The notes below the pieces were generated by a model. The model was not told where the DNA came from, ran no database searches, and saw only the letters and a program-made list of their open reading frames with translations. Source: Onchocerca volvulus (lineage: Eukaryota > Nematoda > Chromadorea > Rhabditida > Onchocercidae). Taken from it: a DNA stretch of 64,000 nt. The DNA is taken from the NCBI GenBank assembly GCA_000499405.2, contig HG738139.1:3204976-3268975 (forward strand), in the 5' to 3' direction. The translations under genes and the position numbers were made by a program. Of this stretch, positions 14,142-27,812 are shown one piece after another; position 1 is the first letter of the stretch; every line of letters starts with the position of its first letter.

Positions 14142-17100
14142 GGATTTAGATCAATTACTGAACAGTTTTCGTTAATATTACCTTAATATTCTTAGATTTG
14201 CCATATCTGATATGATTATGCATGATACGGAAAGAATGCTATTAGGATTTGATAACTCACAAAAAAAAAGTATTTTCATCAAATCTGACATGAAATTTCA
14301 ATTTCACATTAACTACTTACATTTAAATATAACTTAAATTCAAAGTTTAAAAAGTTAAATTTCCAATTTTAAATTGAAAATGAAAAAAAATTGCTAATAT
14401 GAAAATAATCATTGTTGCAATTGAGAAAAAAAGTTGAAAAACTTGTTTATAGGTTAGTTTGCATAAATGAAAAAAGTTACTATTCAATGAAAAAATGAAT
14501 GGATAAGAACTGCACGAAACTTCTGTGAAGTTTCGTTGTGGTAATAGTATAATTTCGTTTTGAAGTGCTAAAACATTTATCAGCTTTAATAGTCGGTATT
14601 TTAGAATAATGAAGGGATGGGGAGAAAGGGGTCATCAGCAGAAAAGTGACATTTTTAAATGCACAAAACAATAATGACCCTTGTTGAGGATAAAAAAGAA
14701 GACGGGATTTATACTTACAGTTTGACACGAAAAAAATAGTAGAGGAATGAAAAAGGAAATTTGGTTAGTATTGAAGATTTAATGTTGTAGTATTAGCAGA
14801 GAAAAACGCAATTCCAATTTAGCCATTCATTCATCTAAAAAAAAAAAAAAATCCCTGACCTTTGACACTGCCGTAACGATACAACATCGGCAGCTGATCC
14901 TAAAATTTTTTATTTTTGAGAATAATTTTAATCGTTCTGATAGGAAACTCTCAAATTGACATCTTAATGTAATTGCAACAGATATACATTCACATAGAGC
15001 AAGGGAATTCTGTTTTATTACTGTAACTGATTGAACCGATCGATTAGGAAGGATTGAGGTTGGAACAGTGAAATGAGAAAGACATAATAGTGACCTGGTA
15101 ACAAGTGTTACTTCAATAAGATTAAAGTTCGAAAAATTTTTTAAACGAAAATTTAATTCAAATTTAATTCGGATTTAATCTCATTTTATTTAGATTCATG
15201 ACCATCTTGAAAACTTCATATTAGTTAATTTAACCACAAAATTTACTTTAAAAAAAAAAAGCTAAATTTGATAACAATCTCTTGGAAATAATAAATAAGA
15301 GACTAAGTGGCTTTAGAAAAAGTTAAGTGCTGGAATAACAAATTTATAATGAAAATCGATTATATGTCATACTATTCAGGAAATTTTCAAATCTTTGCTA
15401 ATTTCCTTTTCAGTTCTCAGCTATTTCAGAACATCCTTTATGAACCATACCATTCAACGTGATCAGTAGTTATAAAAGAAGGATGAATAGAATTTATTTT
15501 AAAATTATTAGTAGATAAAAATAAATAATTTTAAGAAGTGATAAATTCACAAATATTGACAAAAAGAAAAAAATATGCACAAAAAAAAACTGAAAAAAAA
15601 AAGTTATTTTTAAAAAATGAAAACATAAAGAAATAAAAAATAACTCAATATAAATGAAAACTTTCTTTTCTAACTTTTCCTAACTTTTTTTTTTTTCTAT
15701 TTCTCTCAAAATTTCCAAGAAAAAATACTGCTAAAACAATAAATTAAATGTCATATAACTATTTTATTTGTTTGAATAATATATGATAAAGCTAACGATG
15801 AATATATTCATATATATGTATTTATATTCAGAGAAAAATTGAAATATTTATCTGTAAAATTGATGAGAAAACAAAATTTCATTTTGTTTTTCTTTTTTTT
15901 TTTTTTAAATTTTTGGAAAACGGAAATGATCCGTTGGAATTCTTCATTCAATTAAATGAAAGTAAAAGAGGAGGAAATTTATAGGGCACAAGCGAAATTT
16001 TTGACCTCGTCCAATACTTCATCATCAAGAAAGAACGTATTTATTTCAAAAGTGTATTATATTTTCGATGACAACTAATATTGATTCTATCTCTGATCTT
16101 TTATTTTCAGGAAGTGTTATTCAAAATTTGAATTATTCTATTTCTTATCTCTATTATGCATCCTCAGAATTTATCGAATTATTTTGCAAAACGGAAAATG
16201 ATAATATCAATTAGATACATATTGCATTCTTTCTCCCTTTTTTGCTTATCAAAATTTAAACATTTAATCTTTCTAAATTACTGAACGACTAATGAATACT
16301 ACATAATTTATATCAAAGAGAGAATAGCATAATTCTTATCTATAAGTGATACATTCCATTTTTACCTTTATTAACATTACGATAATAAATATCTTAATTT
16401 AGAAGCAAATACGAAAAACAACATTCTTCACATCTAAGCTTTTAGCTGCTAATTAGTTTTTCTAACTTATTCCCAATAAACTTAATCAAATTTTTACATA
16501 ACATTTGCCTCACTTATTCTCAAAATTATATTGTTGCTTTTGTTGCTTATGTCTAATAGTTGTGAATAACATTCTCAAAACCTTTTAACTAATTAATCAA
16601 ATTGAATATATTGTTAGTATCATAGCTGAGAATACTATTCAAATTGACATTGTTCACAAAGAATCAAATTGGAATAATTAAACTAATGTCAAATATTTTA
16701 TTTCAATAAATTTCACTTCCTATCTGTTTATATATATATATATATATATAAAAGAACAAGAGGATGAAATCTGATCCACGAAACTTCTCAATTCATAAAT
16801 GAATAAGGAGCTATCATTGAATTATCATCCCTCATTATCTGAATATCGAGAAAAAGCTCAAAGTGTTGTTGCAAGGAATGAATAGGACAAAAATAATGAT
16901 AACCTAAGAAGTTCGATAATTTGCAGTAATTTAACTTTCTCTCAATAAAATTTATCAATAACTTTATTATTATTATATTATTTGATTCTAAAAGAAGGGT
17001 TTTACTATAGTTTAAAACTTTGAAAAGTGAGGAGAAGACAAAGAAAAGAAATAAAAATAAACAATATTAACCAAGTTGAACACTTTCTCCTCTAGTAGTT

Positions 17101-18517
17101 TGTTTGCTTACTTGCTTATAGTATTCATCATTTTGAGAGAAAAGAAAAGTATCCTTAAACAGAATAGATATAGAAAAATGTTTAATTGAACAATTTACTT
17201 TAGCCAAATTATTTCGTTCCCTAATGAATAACATTGGATTTAATAATTTAATAAGCTTATTGAATCTCTGATTTCATGAAAAAAATATTCAAAATATGGA
17301 ATATTAAAATCCTAGTATTGATGATTTCATTGTCAATTGAAATTCATTGAAATCGAGAATCAGCCAAATACCATAATTTGAATAATTAATTATACTTGAT
17401 AAGCTCATTAAGTTACTTAAATTATATTTCTGAATTTATATCTAATCAAATTGATAAATATTCAAAGAAAGGCTAAATGCTACTCAATGCTATATGAAAT
17501 CCTACGTGGAGAACGAAACGTGAATTACGTAATCTGTTTGGAGATGTTATTGTTGATAATAAACTTTTAAATGATAAATAACAAGAAATAAAACTTTAAC
17601 CAAACTATTTTTCTTATCATTCCCCGTTTTAATTTCCCCTAATGAATGAAATATTATCAACAAGACGAGGTTTTGCGCTATACGGTGAAATGGAAAAGCC
17701 CGATATTGTTCCCCTTCTCGAGAAATGTTTGTTTTATAATAGCACAGAGAAGCGTATGATTATAATTGATAATTTTTGCTATCTCCAGTACTGCAATGAT
17801 CATTATCATATTTATGGATAATATCGAATCAAGTCACTACTATTAATTTACCTATACTAATACTATTCGCAGAATTTTTAAATAAGAAGCAAATGAATTA
17901 ATTATCGGACAAGTCCTTTTTTCTTTTTCGTTCAAATTGCTTGGCCAATTTTATTTAACTATAAAAAATTATTTGTTTATGGAATTTGCGAAAAAAAAAG
18001 CTTCGTTTAAATGTGTCATTTTAATTCAATTTCAATCATAAAATTAACACTGAATTTTAGCACAGTAAAGAATGAATGGATAAAAGAAGTATAGCAGAAA
18101 TTGTTACTGTGATTAGCATTGATATTAGTGAGGAGGAGGAAGAGGGTGGGACAAAATCTGACAATAATAAGGTTTGGCCACAATTGATCTAGCTAGTAAG
18201 CCTGAAATACCTAGGCTAAGCTTAGGTGCTGTACAAATATCCCCATCACAATCCCTTGAGGATAGATATTTGGAAGCTTCTAAACTGGAAACCTTCGGAG
18301 GTGTTTAGCAAGTTACGACAACTCAAGACTGAACAAAACCAAGGGGGGAGGGGGACGGAGAGTGGTGGTGGTTGTATGCAATTTCAAAACAACCAACATA
18401 TACGTGGGCGGGGGAAGAGGGGGAGGTTAAAGCAACCAACCATCACTAACACCCTCCCCTCCCTACCTACCTATTCCCTTTCGAACATCGGGCAGCACGG
18501 GACGGGGCTGACAAGCA

Positions 18518-18775
18518 ACATACACACATACATACATACACACACATACATACACACATATATACATACACACCCGTACACACACATACATCCATACACA
18601 CACACACACCCGTATATAAACACATACACATTCATTCATATATATATATATAGATACAACATACTTCCCATAGATACATCCTATAACACACATACACAAA
18701 TACACTTTATACACACATACTTATACATAACCATACAGAAATACACACATACACTCACATACATACATACACCAT
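18518..18775 (+). repeat. ACAT/ACAC microsatellite
   Basis: About 255 bp of interleaved ACAC, ATAC and TATA units on the plus strand with few interruptions. Both strands give spurious His/Tyr/Thr or Val/Cys/Tyr-rich translations, which are artefacts of the repeat. Confidence 0.9.
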
Positions 18776-19149
18776 AAGACCCAATACCTGTGAATAGCAA
18801 TGTGTTGTGTGAACAAAATCAAAAAGGATAGGAGAGGGGTGACAGACGGGGGACAAACCCCGCGGGGCCATACCACTGCAACGATTGACAGGACTCACCA
18901 CCACTCGATATGAGAAATGAGAGATGGGAGGAGAGGAATATTTATATAACAACCCCCCCACCCCGCCTCACCGCCCCTTCAAACATCCGTTCATTTGTGT
19001 TAGCCAGACTTTGTGTGCCTACGTGCTACCGGGCAGATTGGACATTGGAATGGATTGAACGGGAAGCACGTAAGCACAAGATCCCCCCGTTTCCGCGTTA
19101 AATCACGTTACGCCAACTGATCTAGTCTCATCATTTTCATTTAATCTCT

Positions 19150-19275
19150 GAGCATTTCCTTTTCCTTCTCCTCTTCTTCCTCCTCCTCCTCTTCTTCCTC
19201 CTCCTCCTCCTCTTTTTCCTCCTCCTCTTTTTCCTCCTCCTCTTCATTCCCCTCCTCTTCCTTCTCCCTCGTTTA
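19150..19275 (+). repeat. polypyrimidine CTCCTC tract
   Basis: A pure C/T stretch made of CTT and CCT units on the plus strand, broken only by a few A residues. It could form triplex DNA. It lies in the GC-richer island. Confidence 0.9.
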
Positions 19276-20024
19276 TTTCTCTTCCTTTATTATCAATCCC
19301 GTTTAGTAATGAAATTGCTAGACCTGAAAATTGGAGTAGTATACATATTCTACCCATTGCATTCTCTTTTGGTTGTCCCAAAGTCCTCCCCCTTGTCAGC
19401 CTATCTTGATGATCATTTGTTGTTATTTCTGAGCCCAGAGAGTATTGTCATCATCAGGCCTAGAAATACTTCAGAGCTATTTGCTGTTTAAGATACCACG
19501 AAAAACCCCTTCCTCCTCCTTCCTCTCTCTCCCTCATCATCTTCATCCCACCACTACTTACTACTACTACTACTTCTACTACCACCACGAGGACAAGCTC
19601 TTAAGAGGGTTATATTTCGGGGGGGGATGTAAGCAACCCGTCTTCATCGATTCGAAAAATTGCGCGTAAAGGCTCTTATTATCGCAACTTTCATTTCCAA
19701 TATACACGCAAAAGAATGACGGAGAAAGGATTAATTTAAGGCTTCTCCTTGGGGACATAATCTTTCTTGCTTTAAAGATAGAAAACAAAATTTCACCCTT
19801 CTTCAATTTCAATTTTTCCCTTCCTTTCTCCTCTCTTTTCCCTCTTTCTTTCACAAAAATTTTAAAAAATATTTCAGTTGCAGGCAAAAAAAAAAAACAT
19901 TAATCTTCTTCCTGCCCGCTTCCCCGCTCCTCTTTTCCTATTATTATACTCATCACTAAACAACATTTGAAGTGTAATCCGATCATTGCCTACCTATTAC
20001 ACATTTCGTTTCCCGTGGTAACAA

Positions 20025-20645
20025 TCGCATAGAACGGTTCTAATTTCTTCAAAGATTATTTGTAATAAAATAAGCAAAAATTTGCCTTATCAATATCACA
20101 ACACACACACACACAGATATTAACAATAATCTATTCTATAAAAAATTAAATTATACATGTTCGTTATTCATTTTGACACAATGTTTCAAGTTTTTCACTG
20201 ATTGATTTGAAATTTTGACAAAACGTTGCATTTCTTGAATAGGTGCATGTTTTTACAGTAGCAAGAATTAGTTTTCAATCTAACCAGACTACAAAGCAAA
20301 TTAAAAATACCTCAAATTTTTTCCCTCCAACACTAGAAACGTGCGCTTTCTCTTTTCCATTTAACCAGAGTGAACTACAACAACATTTGTATATAAAAAC
20401 ATGCACGTCTTCGAATGCAACGTTGTCTCAAAATTTCAAAGCAATCAATCGGTGAGAAATTTTGGGAGATTTAAGATTTTGAACAAACGAATATTTACAT
20501 TTTTATTTATATGGATTAGCTGGGTGGGCCGGCCATGTGAAGCGTGATAAATAATAGAGAAATATATCTCAGCTTCTATGATAATCCTTATAGAACGGTT
20601 CTATTTCTTCAAGATTATTTGTAATTTGCCTTGTAATTCTACAAT
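20025..20645 (+). repeat. two copies of an AGAACGGTTCT-containing block
   Basis: TAGAACGGTTCTA (near-perfect odd palindrome) followed by ATTTCTTCAAAGATTATTT occurs at about 20031, and again, slightly shortened, at about 20592 with ATTTCTTCAAGATTATTTG. Downstream words (TTTGCC, CAATATCACAA) are also shared, so this is a diverged duplication of about 80 bp. Confidence 0.6.
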
Positions 20646-22457
20646 ATCACAAAATTCAACAATAATAGTAATAACAAAAAATAAAACTTACAGAAGCAAA
20701 TTTAACTGAGAATTGTTGATATATACCATTGAAACGATGTAAATGTTTCAGATGTATTTACAGATTATTCGGATTTCGATGATTACCATGCCATGTGCAA
20801 TGTAAACAGAACACTTATTACCGGCACCATCTATAAAACATTTTATCATTTGGTTTAATATTTCCTCAGCAAGATAGAATAGATAGAATTATTTTAAAAA
20901 AATTTTTTTTATTAAATTTTTAGTGATTGATTTAAAATAAAATGCCATCTGATCAAACGGCATTGCTTTGAATGTTTTTATATTTTCGGTGCTAATTAGA
21001 TACATGCGATCAATTAGTCTTGCTAATGTAATAAGATTATTCATAGCTGGTTAATTCCGACGTAATATTTCGATCGTATACATATCCTGTCTTCTTTAGA
21101 AGTTTGGGAAAAAGTTTTTCTTGTGAACATGAATAGATGATACGCGATACGTGATACATGGCATCCATTATGGACGTTATGGACGGATATTACGTATCAT
21201 TTCTCTGAAAAAATTTGATCTTTTAACAGTCAAAAAACAGTAGTTATACAGTATAATAATAAATAATTTTGATATTGCGGATGCTAAAAATTAAGAGTTC
21301 TCGAAATTATTTTGAAAAGAGAATTAAAATTTCCTCAAACTATTTTCCCTAATAAATTCATTGATCAAATAATTTCTGATTTAGTACGGCTCTTGAACAA
21401 TTTACAAGCAAAAATATAATTGATATTGGTTCAGTCTTCTATGACAATATATTAAAACATTGTGATCAACTATAATTCAACATAGGTTTTTTAGAAGAAT
21501 GATCAAAATTGTTTTTTCTGGAAGTATTTTCAATATTCACATAAATTAGTTTTTAATCTTACATTTCTCAAGATCTATCTTACGTCGTTTATACACGTCC
21601 CCGTTATATAGCTATTTTCTCCGTAAATATCATTTACATGTAATGTTCTATATCATAATTAATGGAAAAGAATATATCACGTCCTTATTATACGTACGTG
21701 ATACTTCTGACTTAAAAATATTCCGAAGAATTGAATGATAAACTTGAATAATCTATTGAAAGTACGATGTTTATTTATTGTTTACAAACGTATTCATCTC
21801 ATATATCCTGATGGATTTTATTGTCCCCAAGTAAAGAAATCCTTAAATACCTTAAGTTACGTGAAAAATTAATCCTTACCATTTTCTTATTTCTATTTGA
21901 ATAATTACGAAAATATTAAAAATTGAAAAAAAAATTTTTCTTGAATGATATAATATTTATCAGAAGAAAATTGAAACAATTGATTTCACTTACATGATTT
22001 GATGTTGAGTGAAAAAAGTATATTCGGAGCAATAACAATAACTTTGATAAAATCATGATTCTGGTTAAAAAACTTACGAGTTTAGTTTTTAAATAAGATG
22101 TAATCTTTTTATACAATCAATTTTGAATTGATGAAAATTTTAAATGACAAGATGCTTGAAAATTTTGCCTACTTTCTTTTTTTTTTCCCCCTTAATGAAT
22201 AAAAGTTTGTGCAATCATTATACTTTGTTCAAAAATGAGAAAAAGAGAAAAGCAAAAGCAATAATTTCAATTAAAATAAGCAATAAATTACCTATTTGAA
22301 AACGAATTGTCATTTTTGCATTTCTCTTTCGCATTTCATCATTTTTGTATGTCTTTGAAATATTCCAACCGTTATGATTCTTGTTTTATATATCACATTG
22401 AACATCTCCAGAAGGTAAAATCAATGAATCATTTTATTACCTTCTGAAGAATAGCAG

Positions 22458-22650
22458 GAGGATGAAAAAATTTTGCAAATTATGAATTTCTACCAGGAGA
22501 TAATGGGTGAACAAAAGAAATTCCATAGATCGTAATAGATCAGAAATATGGATGAGGATGAAAAATTTTGCAAATCATGAATTTCTGCCGGGAAATATGG
22601 ATGAAGCAAGAGGAATTTTACAAATTATAAATTTTTATCCGCAAAAAAAA
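22458..22650 (+). repeat. diverged tandem repeat
   Basis: GGATGAAAAAATTTTGCAAA then TTATGAATTTCTACC at about 22460 recurs at about 22556 with few changes. A third, weaker copy (ACAAATTATAAATTTTTATC) starts near 22618. No open frame runs through the repeats. Confidence 0.6.
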
Positions 22651-23589
22651 AAATTTTTTTGAGTAATTTGTACCATACATGAATTTATTATTCTACAATA
22701 CGAAGAGAATGAAATGGATGGAAGAGAAATCTTAATAATTTGACAAATTACAAAAATTTAAATTATGGCATCAATCTCTTCTTCATGATTACTCTTATCT
22801 ATTTTCTTATTTGTTCTAACATTTTGAATGTTACCAGAATTTAGATTTAAAATATCACAAGAGCTGATCAGATATTAGATAAAAATTAGAGGATAAAAAA
22901 ATATACCGATAAAGTTTAAATGATCGATGATTTAAATAATCGATAATTATAAAGAACGATGACATAAATGATCGATCATAATATATCAACAAACCATTGT
23001 TGGTGAAATATTTTGACAAATAAGCAAACAATCATTTTTTTTTTTTTTTTTTAAATCATCTCATAATATTCACATTGAGATAAGTCAGCAATAGATTATA
23101 AGTTTATAAGTTAAACGAAGAATAAATTTCAATATAAAAAATAAGATAAAGTTTATTTAAAAGAGACATGAATGGAATATATTATGATGGAAATGAAATT
23201 AATCTGATATGCAAATAAGAATTTTGTTGATATTTCTCGATGATTTAAAAGAAAAAATAAAAAATAATCTGAGTAATGATAGCTTAAAAAGAAATATTTT
23301 GTTTGCTCAATTTAATACTTCAAAAAACGATTTCATTCTAAAATTTTTCATAATAATGTAATCATATAAAATGTTATTTTTTTTTAAATTTTTTAAAATC
23401 ATTTCATAATATTCAGATAATTGGAGTTCCTTTTTTGTTGAAAAAAGAAAAACAATGAAATGTTTATTTTTAAAAAAAAAACAAAACTTTCAAGAAGTTA
23501 CACTAAATTACGGTGTGTCATGGATGATAGGAGACGTTAATGCTTCGGTTTTCGATAGTTATCGCCTGCGTTGGATAATTTTAACGTGA

Positions 23590-23890
23590 ATGAAATTGAT
23601 GATAATGATGGCGATGATGATGCTGAATATGATGGTGATGATGATGATGACGATGCTCATGATGTTGATGATGATAATGATGCTGTTGGAAATGATAATG
23701 ATCAACTCCTTACGCAAAGAAATTGATAGTGATAGAAATACTAATAGAAATAATGATAGTAAAAAAGATACTGGCGAAGTTGGTAATGTTGACGATGTTG
23801 ATGTAAGTGATAATAATGGTAAAGATACTAATAGAGTTGATGATGATGATGTTGTTATTGCGAGGTTGATGAAGATTATGTCAAGATATG
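23590..23890 (+). repeat. GAT/ATG-rich trinucleotide tract
   Basis: Dense GATGAT units with interruptions. One frame stays open for 102 codons, but its product is mostly Met runs and then Asp/Asn runs, as expected from the repeat alone. It is therefore not called as a gene. Confidence 0.75.
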
Positions 23891-26800
23891 GTAAATGAAT
23901 AAGAAGTGATTTTGAATTCCAACAAGTTTACTTTTAACCGGAACAGGTCAATTATAATTAGTATTAGACGACATTTTTTCAATTAATTTTTCAATAAAAC
24001 GAAAAATTAAAATTCATTAAATTTATTGGTTTACTTAATTTTTATTAAAATTAGCTTTTATTGGAACAATTAGCCTCAACTTCATAAATTTCATACTTAG
24101 AAAGTTCATTTTACACCAAGTTTAATTTTTGCTTATGAATAATATAAAATTGTTAGTTGTCAAATCATCTTTATTTTAAAATCTTGACAACAACTAATTA
24201 TTAGCTATTCTTTTTGAATATAAAAAAATGTTTTTTAAATCCTGAAAAAGCAATGAAATAAAACGAAAAAACATTATTTTTTTTTTTGAAAATTTGAAAA
24301 AAGATTTGGAAAAATGGAATGATGAAACTACGAAATATAAAACAGATAAATTTCGATGTTATTATTTAGTTTTGACAACAAAAATTTTCCATTCAATTAC
24401 CTATTCTTGAAAGGAAAATTAGAAAATGAAGAAAAAAAAAAAAGAAAAAGAAGAAATTTTGTGAAAAAGAAATATTCAAAAGAAATTAATTTCGTTAAAA
24501 ATCGTTAAAAAAATTCCGAACAGGAATGCAACTTCTTTCTGCCCAGACTTTTTATCCACGGAATTGAAATTTTTTGCTTGCTGTTTTAAATATCGATCAG
24601 AATATTTGCATTGATTGCTGGTTCTAAAATATTTTTTCCCATTCTTTTTTTATTCTGATATTTCATACTTTTTATTTCTTGCTTTTATTGCATTTAACAT
24701 ATTTTACAAGATGCATTTACGTGCATGCAAACTAATTTATATGATTTTGCAGAAAAACAATTTTTTGCAAATCTCAACTGAAGTTTTAATAAAAATTGTT
24801 TGCAATAAAAGTTTTGCAATGATTGCATTCTGCTTCCATCATTAGCTATTATTTAGCCTAGAAATTAATTAATTATAAATTTATTATTACGAAACGATTT
24901 ATATTACAAATGAAAAAGACCAATTTAACTGATGAAATTTTTGGAAATTTTCAAATTTGATTAAATTTAGAAGCATTTTAGCTTTTAATTAGCAAATTTT
25001 CCACCACTATCTTCCGTCACTTTTAACTCTCTTCCGGTATTTTTGCAATGATTGTAACTCTTAAGAAATTCGGAAATATTTTTCGGGAAACAGGTTGATG
25101 TATGAAACTTGGTTCATTGAAGATAGGTTTTAACCATTGAGAAATACTGGATTTTTCTTCTTTTTTTTTTTTTTTTCAATTTATTCTCCATATGTTGAAT
25201 CATGGAGCTAAAATTATTTTTAGAAAAAATAAATTCGAAAATATTCCATCAATCAATAATGAAATATAGAATTCAAATTGATTGTCCTGAGATGCACGTG
25301 AAATAAGTTTTGCGAATTACTTAAGTATTAGTCAGTAAAATTCTTCAAAACTATTTTTTTTTTTTTTTTGTTTATTTCATCTTTATTCCATGATCAATCA
25401 ATCAATCGCATTCTTAATTGCGGAATAGAAAGTATAAAAAATTAAATTAGAAATAAGTTTGTTTCAAAAAAAAATTCTGTAAAATCAAAATTATATTGTG
25501 GTGATTCATCAATTATTTTTGATTAAAACAGGTTGAATTTTTTCAATATTAATTTTTGCTATAAAAATCAAATTGACTGTTTAAACAGATGATGAATCGA
25601 AATTTTTCTTTATCATTTGTATAAATGGTTGATTTCATTTCTATAACAAAAATCATTTTAAATTATGTAGATCACTGATAGCTTAATTAAATGATGAATC
25701 TGATGGCATGCTTAAATGATGATTATTATCGTTATCATCATTATCATCATCAAGATCAAATTTTGCAAGTCTCTCAAGTAGTAGTAAGTAAAAATTATCG
25801 AAAACTAATTCGCTTCATCAGTCAACCAGTCAATCCGACTTTCATAATCATTTACCATCATCATTAGCATTATTATCACCTTTATCACCAACTGTAGTAA
25901 TAGTTAAACTAAAATCACAAAAGTGAACAATAATATGCAAATGTTTGAAGAAACCGAGTAAATTCAAATGCTTCGTATCAATTTTTTGGCAAATACGCTG
26001 ACAAACTTTGCTATTTTTTCATGCAATATTTTGAAATTAAAAGAATTGGAAGATTATTAAATAAAAACGAATCAAAAATCGATTTCAAATACCTTCTTTC
26101 ATTATCATTATTACTCATTACTATAACTATTATCTTATCGTCATTATCAGTATCGATATTATCATCACTACTATTATTATTTCTAGAGTCGCTGTCTTCA
26201 TTTTAGAAATTAGTAGGAATCAGTCTAACAATTTTTTTCTTTTTTTTTTTTTTTTTTGGATAACAAATCTTCAATTAGACTGAGAAGTTACTATATGTTC
26301 GAATTATCGATAATTATCGATTACATTATCAAAATATAACTGTTTTTAGTTGAAATCCTGATTTTGTAGGATTTATTGTCAGTAAAATTTGATACCAATA
26401 AACAATGCAACAGAATCCTGATGGCTTCAATATTCCGAGGACAAATTAGGATTTAATTATTTCTTGACAAAGCTTTTTAACACTTTGAAACTTAACAAAA
26501 GTTGAAGCCTGAAATGAAACTATTGTCGGGAACCGTAGAAAGGTAAAACATGCTATGTTAAAGCAATAAAATTATTTTTTTATAGCATATCCTAGATAAA
26601 AGATTCATCAAATTATATAGAATCCCAACGTTTTCTCATACTGAATGATGAATTCGATCTCTAATTTATAATAATGTAACATGTAAGATTACACACATCT
26701 GACGTGTTAATTCATTTAAAAAAATTTCTTCTGCGCCAATTTTTTACGCAGCTTCAGAAAGTTGTGTGATTTCCATTTTTGTATTCTGTATGCCACACCG

Positions 26801-27141
26801 TTTATCTGGAATATGTTAACCGATTATTTTTGTAGTTGTTGTTGTGATTTGTAATTTCGGCTTTGTTTAGCTACTTTTAACTCAGATATTGTAATTTAGT
26901 CTTCTATTACTATATAATCAATTATCTGCGGTGTTTACAATAAACATACAAAATAATTGGCCACGCAATCTTCTATTCGACTCAAAGCGTAAGTAACTTC
27001 TCAACTCAAATAATAATATTTACGACAACTTATTAAATATTTTGATAAACCGTCAAATTCATTAGAGAAAATATATAGGAACCATATAAGATGGCAAAAA
27101 AATTACAAAAACTGATTCTAGATCTATGATAGTTTTCCATA

Positions 27142-27525
27142 TCAAATCTTTTTCAAATATTTATTTATGACCACGACGGCAGAACCTGCTGCATCAAAAT
27201 TTCGATCAAGGCATTGGGAAATTTGATTCCCAGTTATAAAAATTTTCTTTGACATTAAAAATTCACTTGAAATACAGCAATCAGGAAAATTCAATGTTTG
27301 AAAAAATTTTGAAATCATTGATATAGAAATTTCTTGAGAACCGCAAGATATCAAATTTTGCGAATATTCATGGAAGAAAAATCCAAATAATGAACTATAT
27401 GGTCCATCAAAGTGAAATTCTGCTAATCGAAAGATGAAATTCAAATATGAGCAAATACTGGGAAGAATATGGATGTGAACTTTCTCGAGTAATTTTGTAT
27501 TTCGAATTAACAACAATATTAACAT
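27142..27525 (-). CDS. candidate 127-aa protein, not recognised
   Basis: An uninterrupted frame starts at ATG 27525, four bases after an acceptor-like GTTTTAG (27531-27530), which could be an SL trans-splice site, and ends at 27142. It lies 287 bases downstream of the DUS4L stop on the same strand, so the two could be an operon. The composition is mixed, with several Cys, Ser and Gly residues, unlike nearby random frames. The C-terminal half (SKKIFITGNQ, then SAVVVINKYLKKI) is reminiscent of small alpha/beta proteins such as proteasome-assembly chaperone 4, but the resemblance is too weak to assign. There is no signal peptide or clear membrane segment. It could still be a chance open frame in AT-rich DNA. 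Confidence 0.4.
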   Translation of the reverse strand: MLILLLIRNTKLLEKVHIHILPSICSYLNFIFRLAEFHFDGPYSSLFGFFFHEYSQNLISCGSQEISISMISKFFQTLNFPDCCISSEFLMSKKIFITGNQISQCLDRNFDAAGSAVVVINKYLKKI

Positions 27526-27812
27526 TTTTCTAAAACTTTTCCATTCAAATAATATATTATAATAACAATTTGCTAAATAACAACGCTGATTATGAAGTAA
27601 CCTGACGTTTTTAGAGATCGTAAAGCAGCAAAGATATAAATTCTAAAATATGGAAACAAATCAAAAGTCTTTCCAGATTTTGTACCAAAAAATTTTCAAA
27701 AATTGATGTCTGTATAACAGCTAAGAAAAAAGGAATTCTTCTTATTCTTATTGTGTTATTTACAAAAGTAAATGAGGAAATATTCAATCCAAATAAGAGA
27801 ATATTAAATGTA

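Larger units (their letters stand above)
18120..19660. other. GC-richer low-complexity island
   Basis: This block has far more G and C than the rest of the window, with G-runs (about 18341-18370, 18415-18425), C-runs (18951-18965, 19083-19088) and a CCCCGCGGGG palindrome near 18858. Open frames here depend on microsatellite reading or non-ATG starts, so no gene is called. It may be a promoter or 5' region of a distant transcription unit, or a non-coding RNA locus. Confidence 0.5.
13639..27141. other. 13.5-kb gene-poor stretch
   Basis: No convincing protein gene was found on either strand. It holds AT-rich sequence, poly-A/T runs, GAT/ATC trinucleotide patches (23590-23890, 25720-25770, 26095-26195), short diverged tandem repeats, and a GC-richer island at about 18.1-19.7 kb. 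It probably carries regulatory sequence of the BED-finger gene, whose 5' end faces it, but nothing in it proves that. Confidence 0.5.

Noticed and set aside
18226..18777. 183-codon open frame on the plus strand
   Set aside because: It starts at CTG, not ATG, and its second half is only the translated ACAT/ACAC microsatellite.
23590..23898. 102-codon open frame rich in Met and Asp
   Set aside because: The composition is fully explained by GAT repeats; no conserved segment or splice context.
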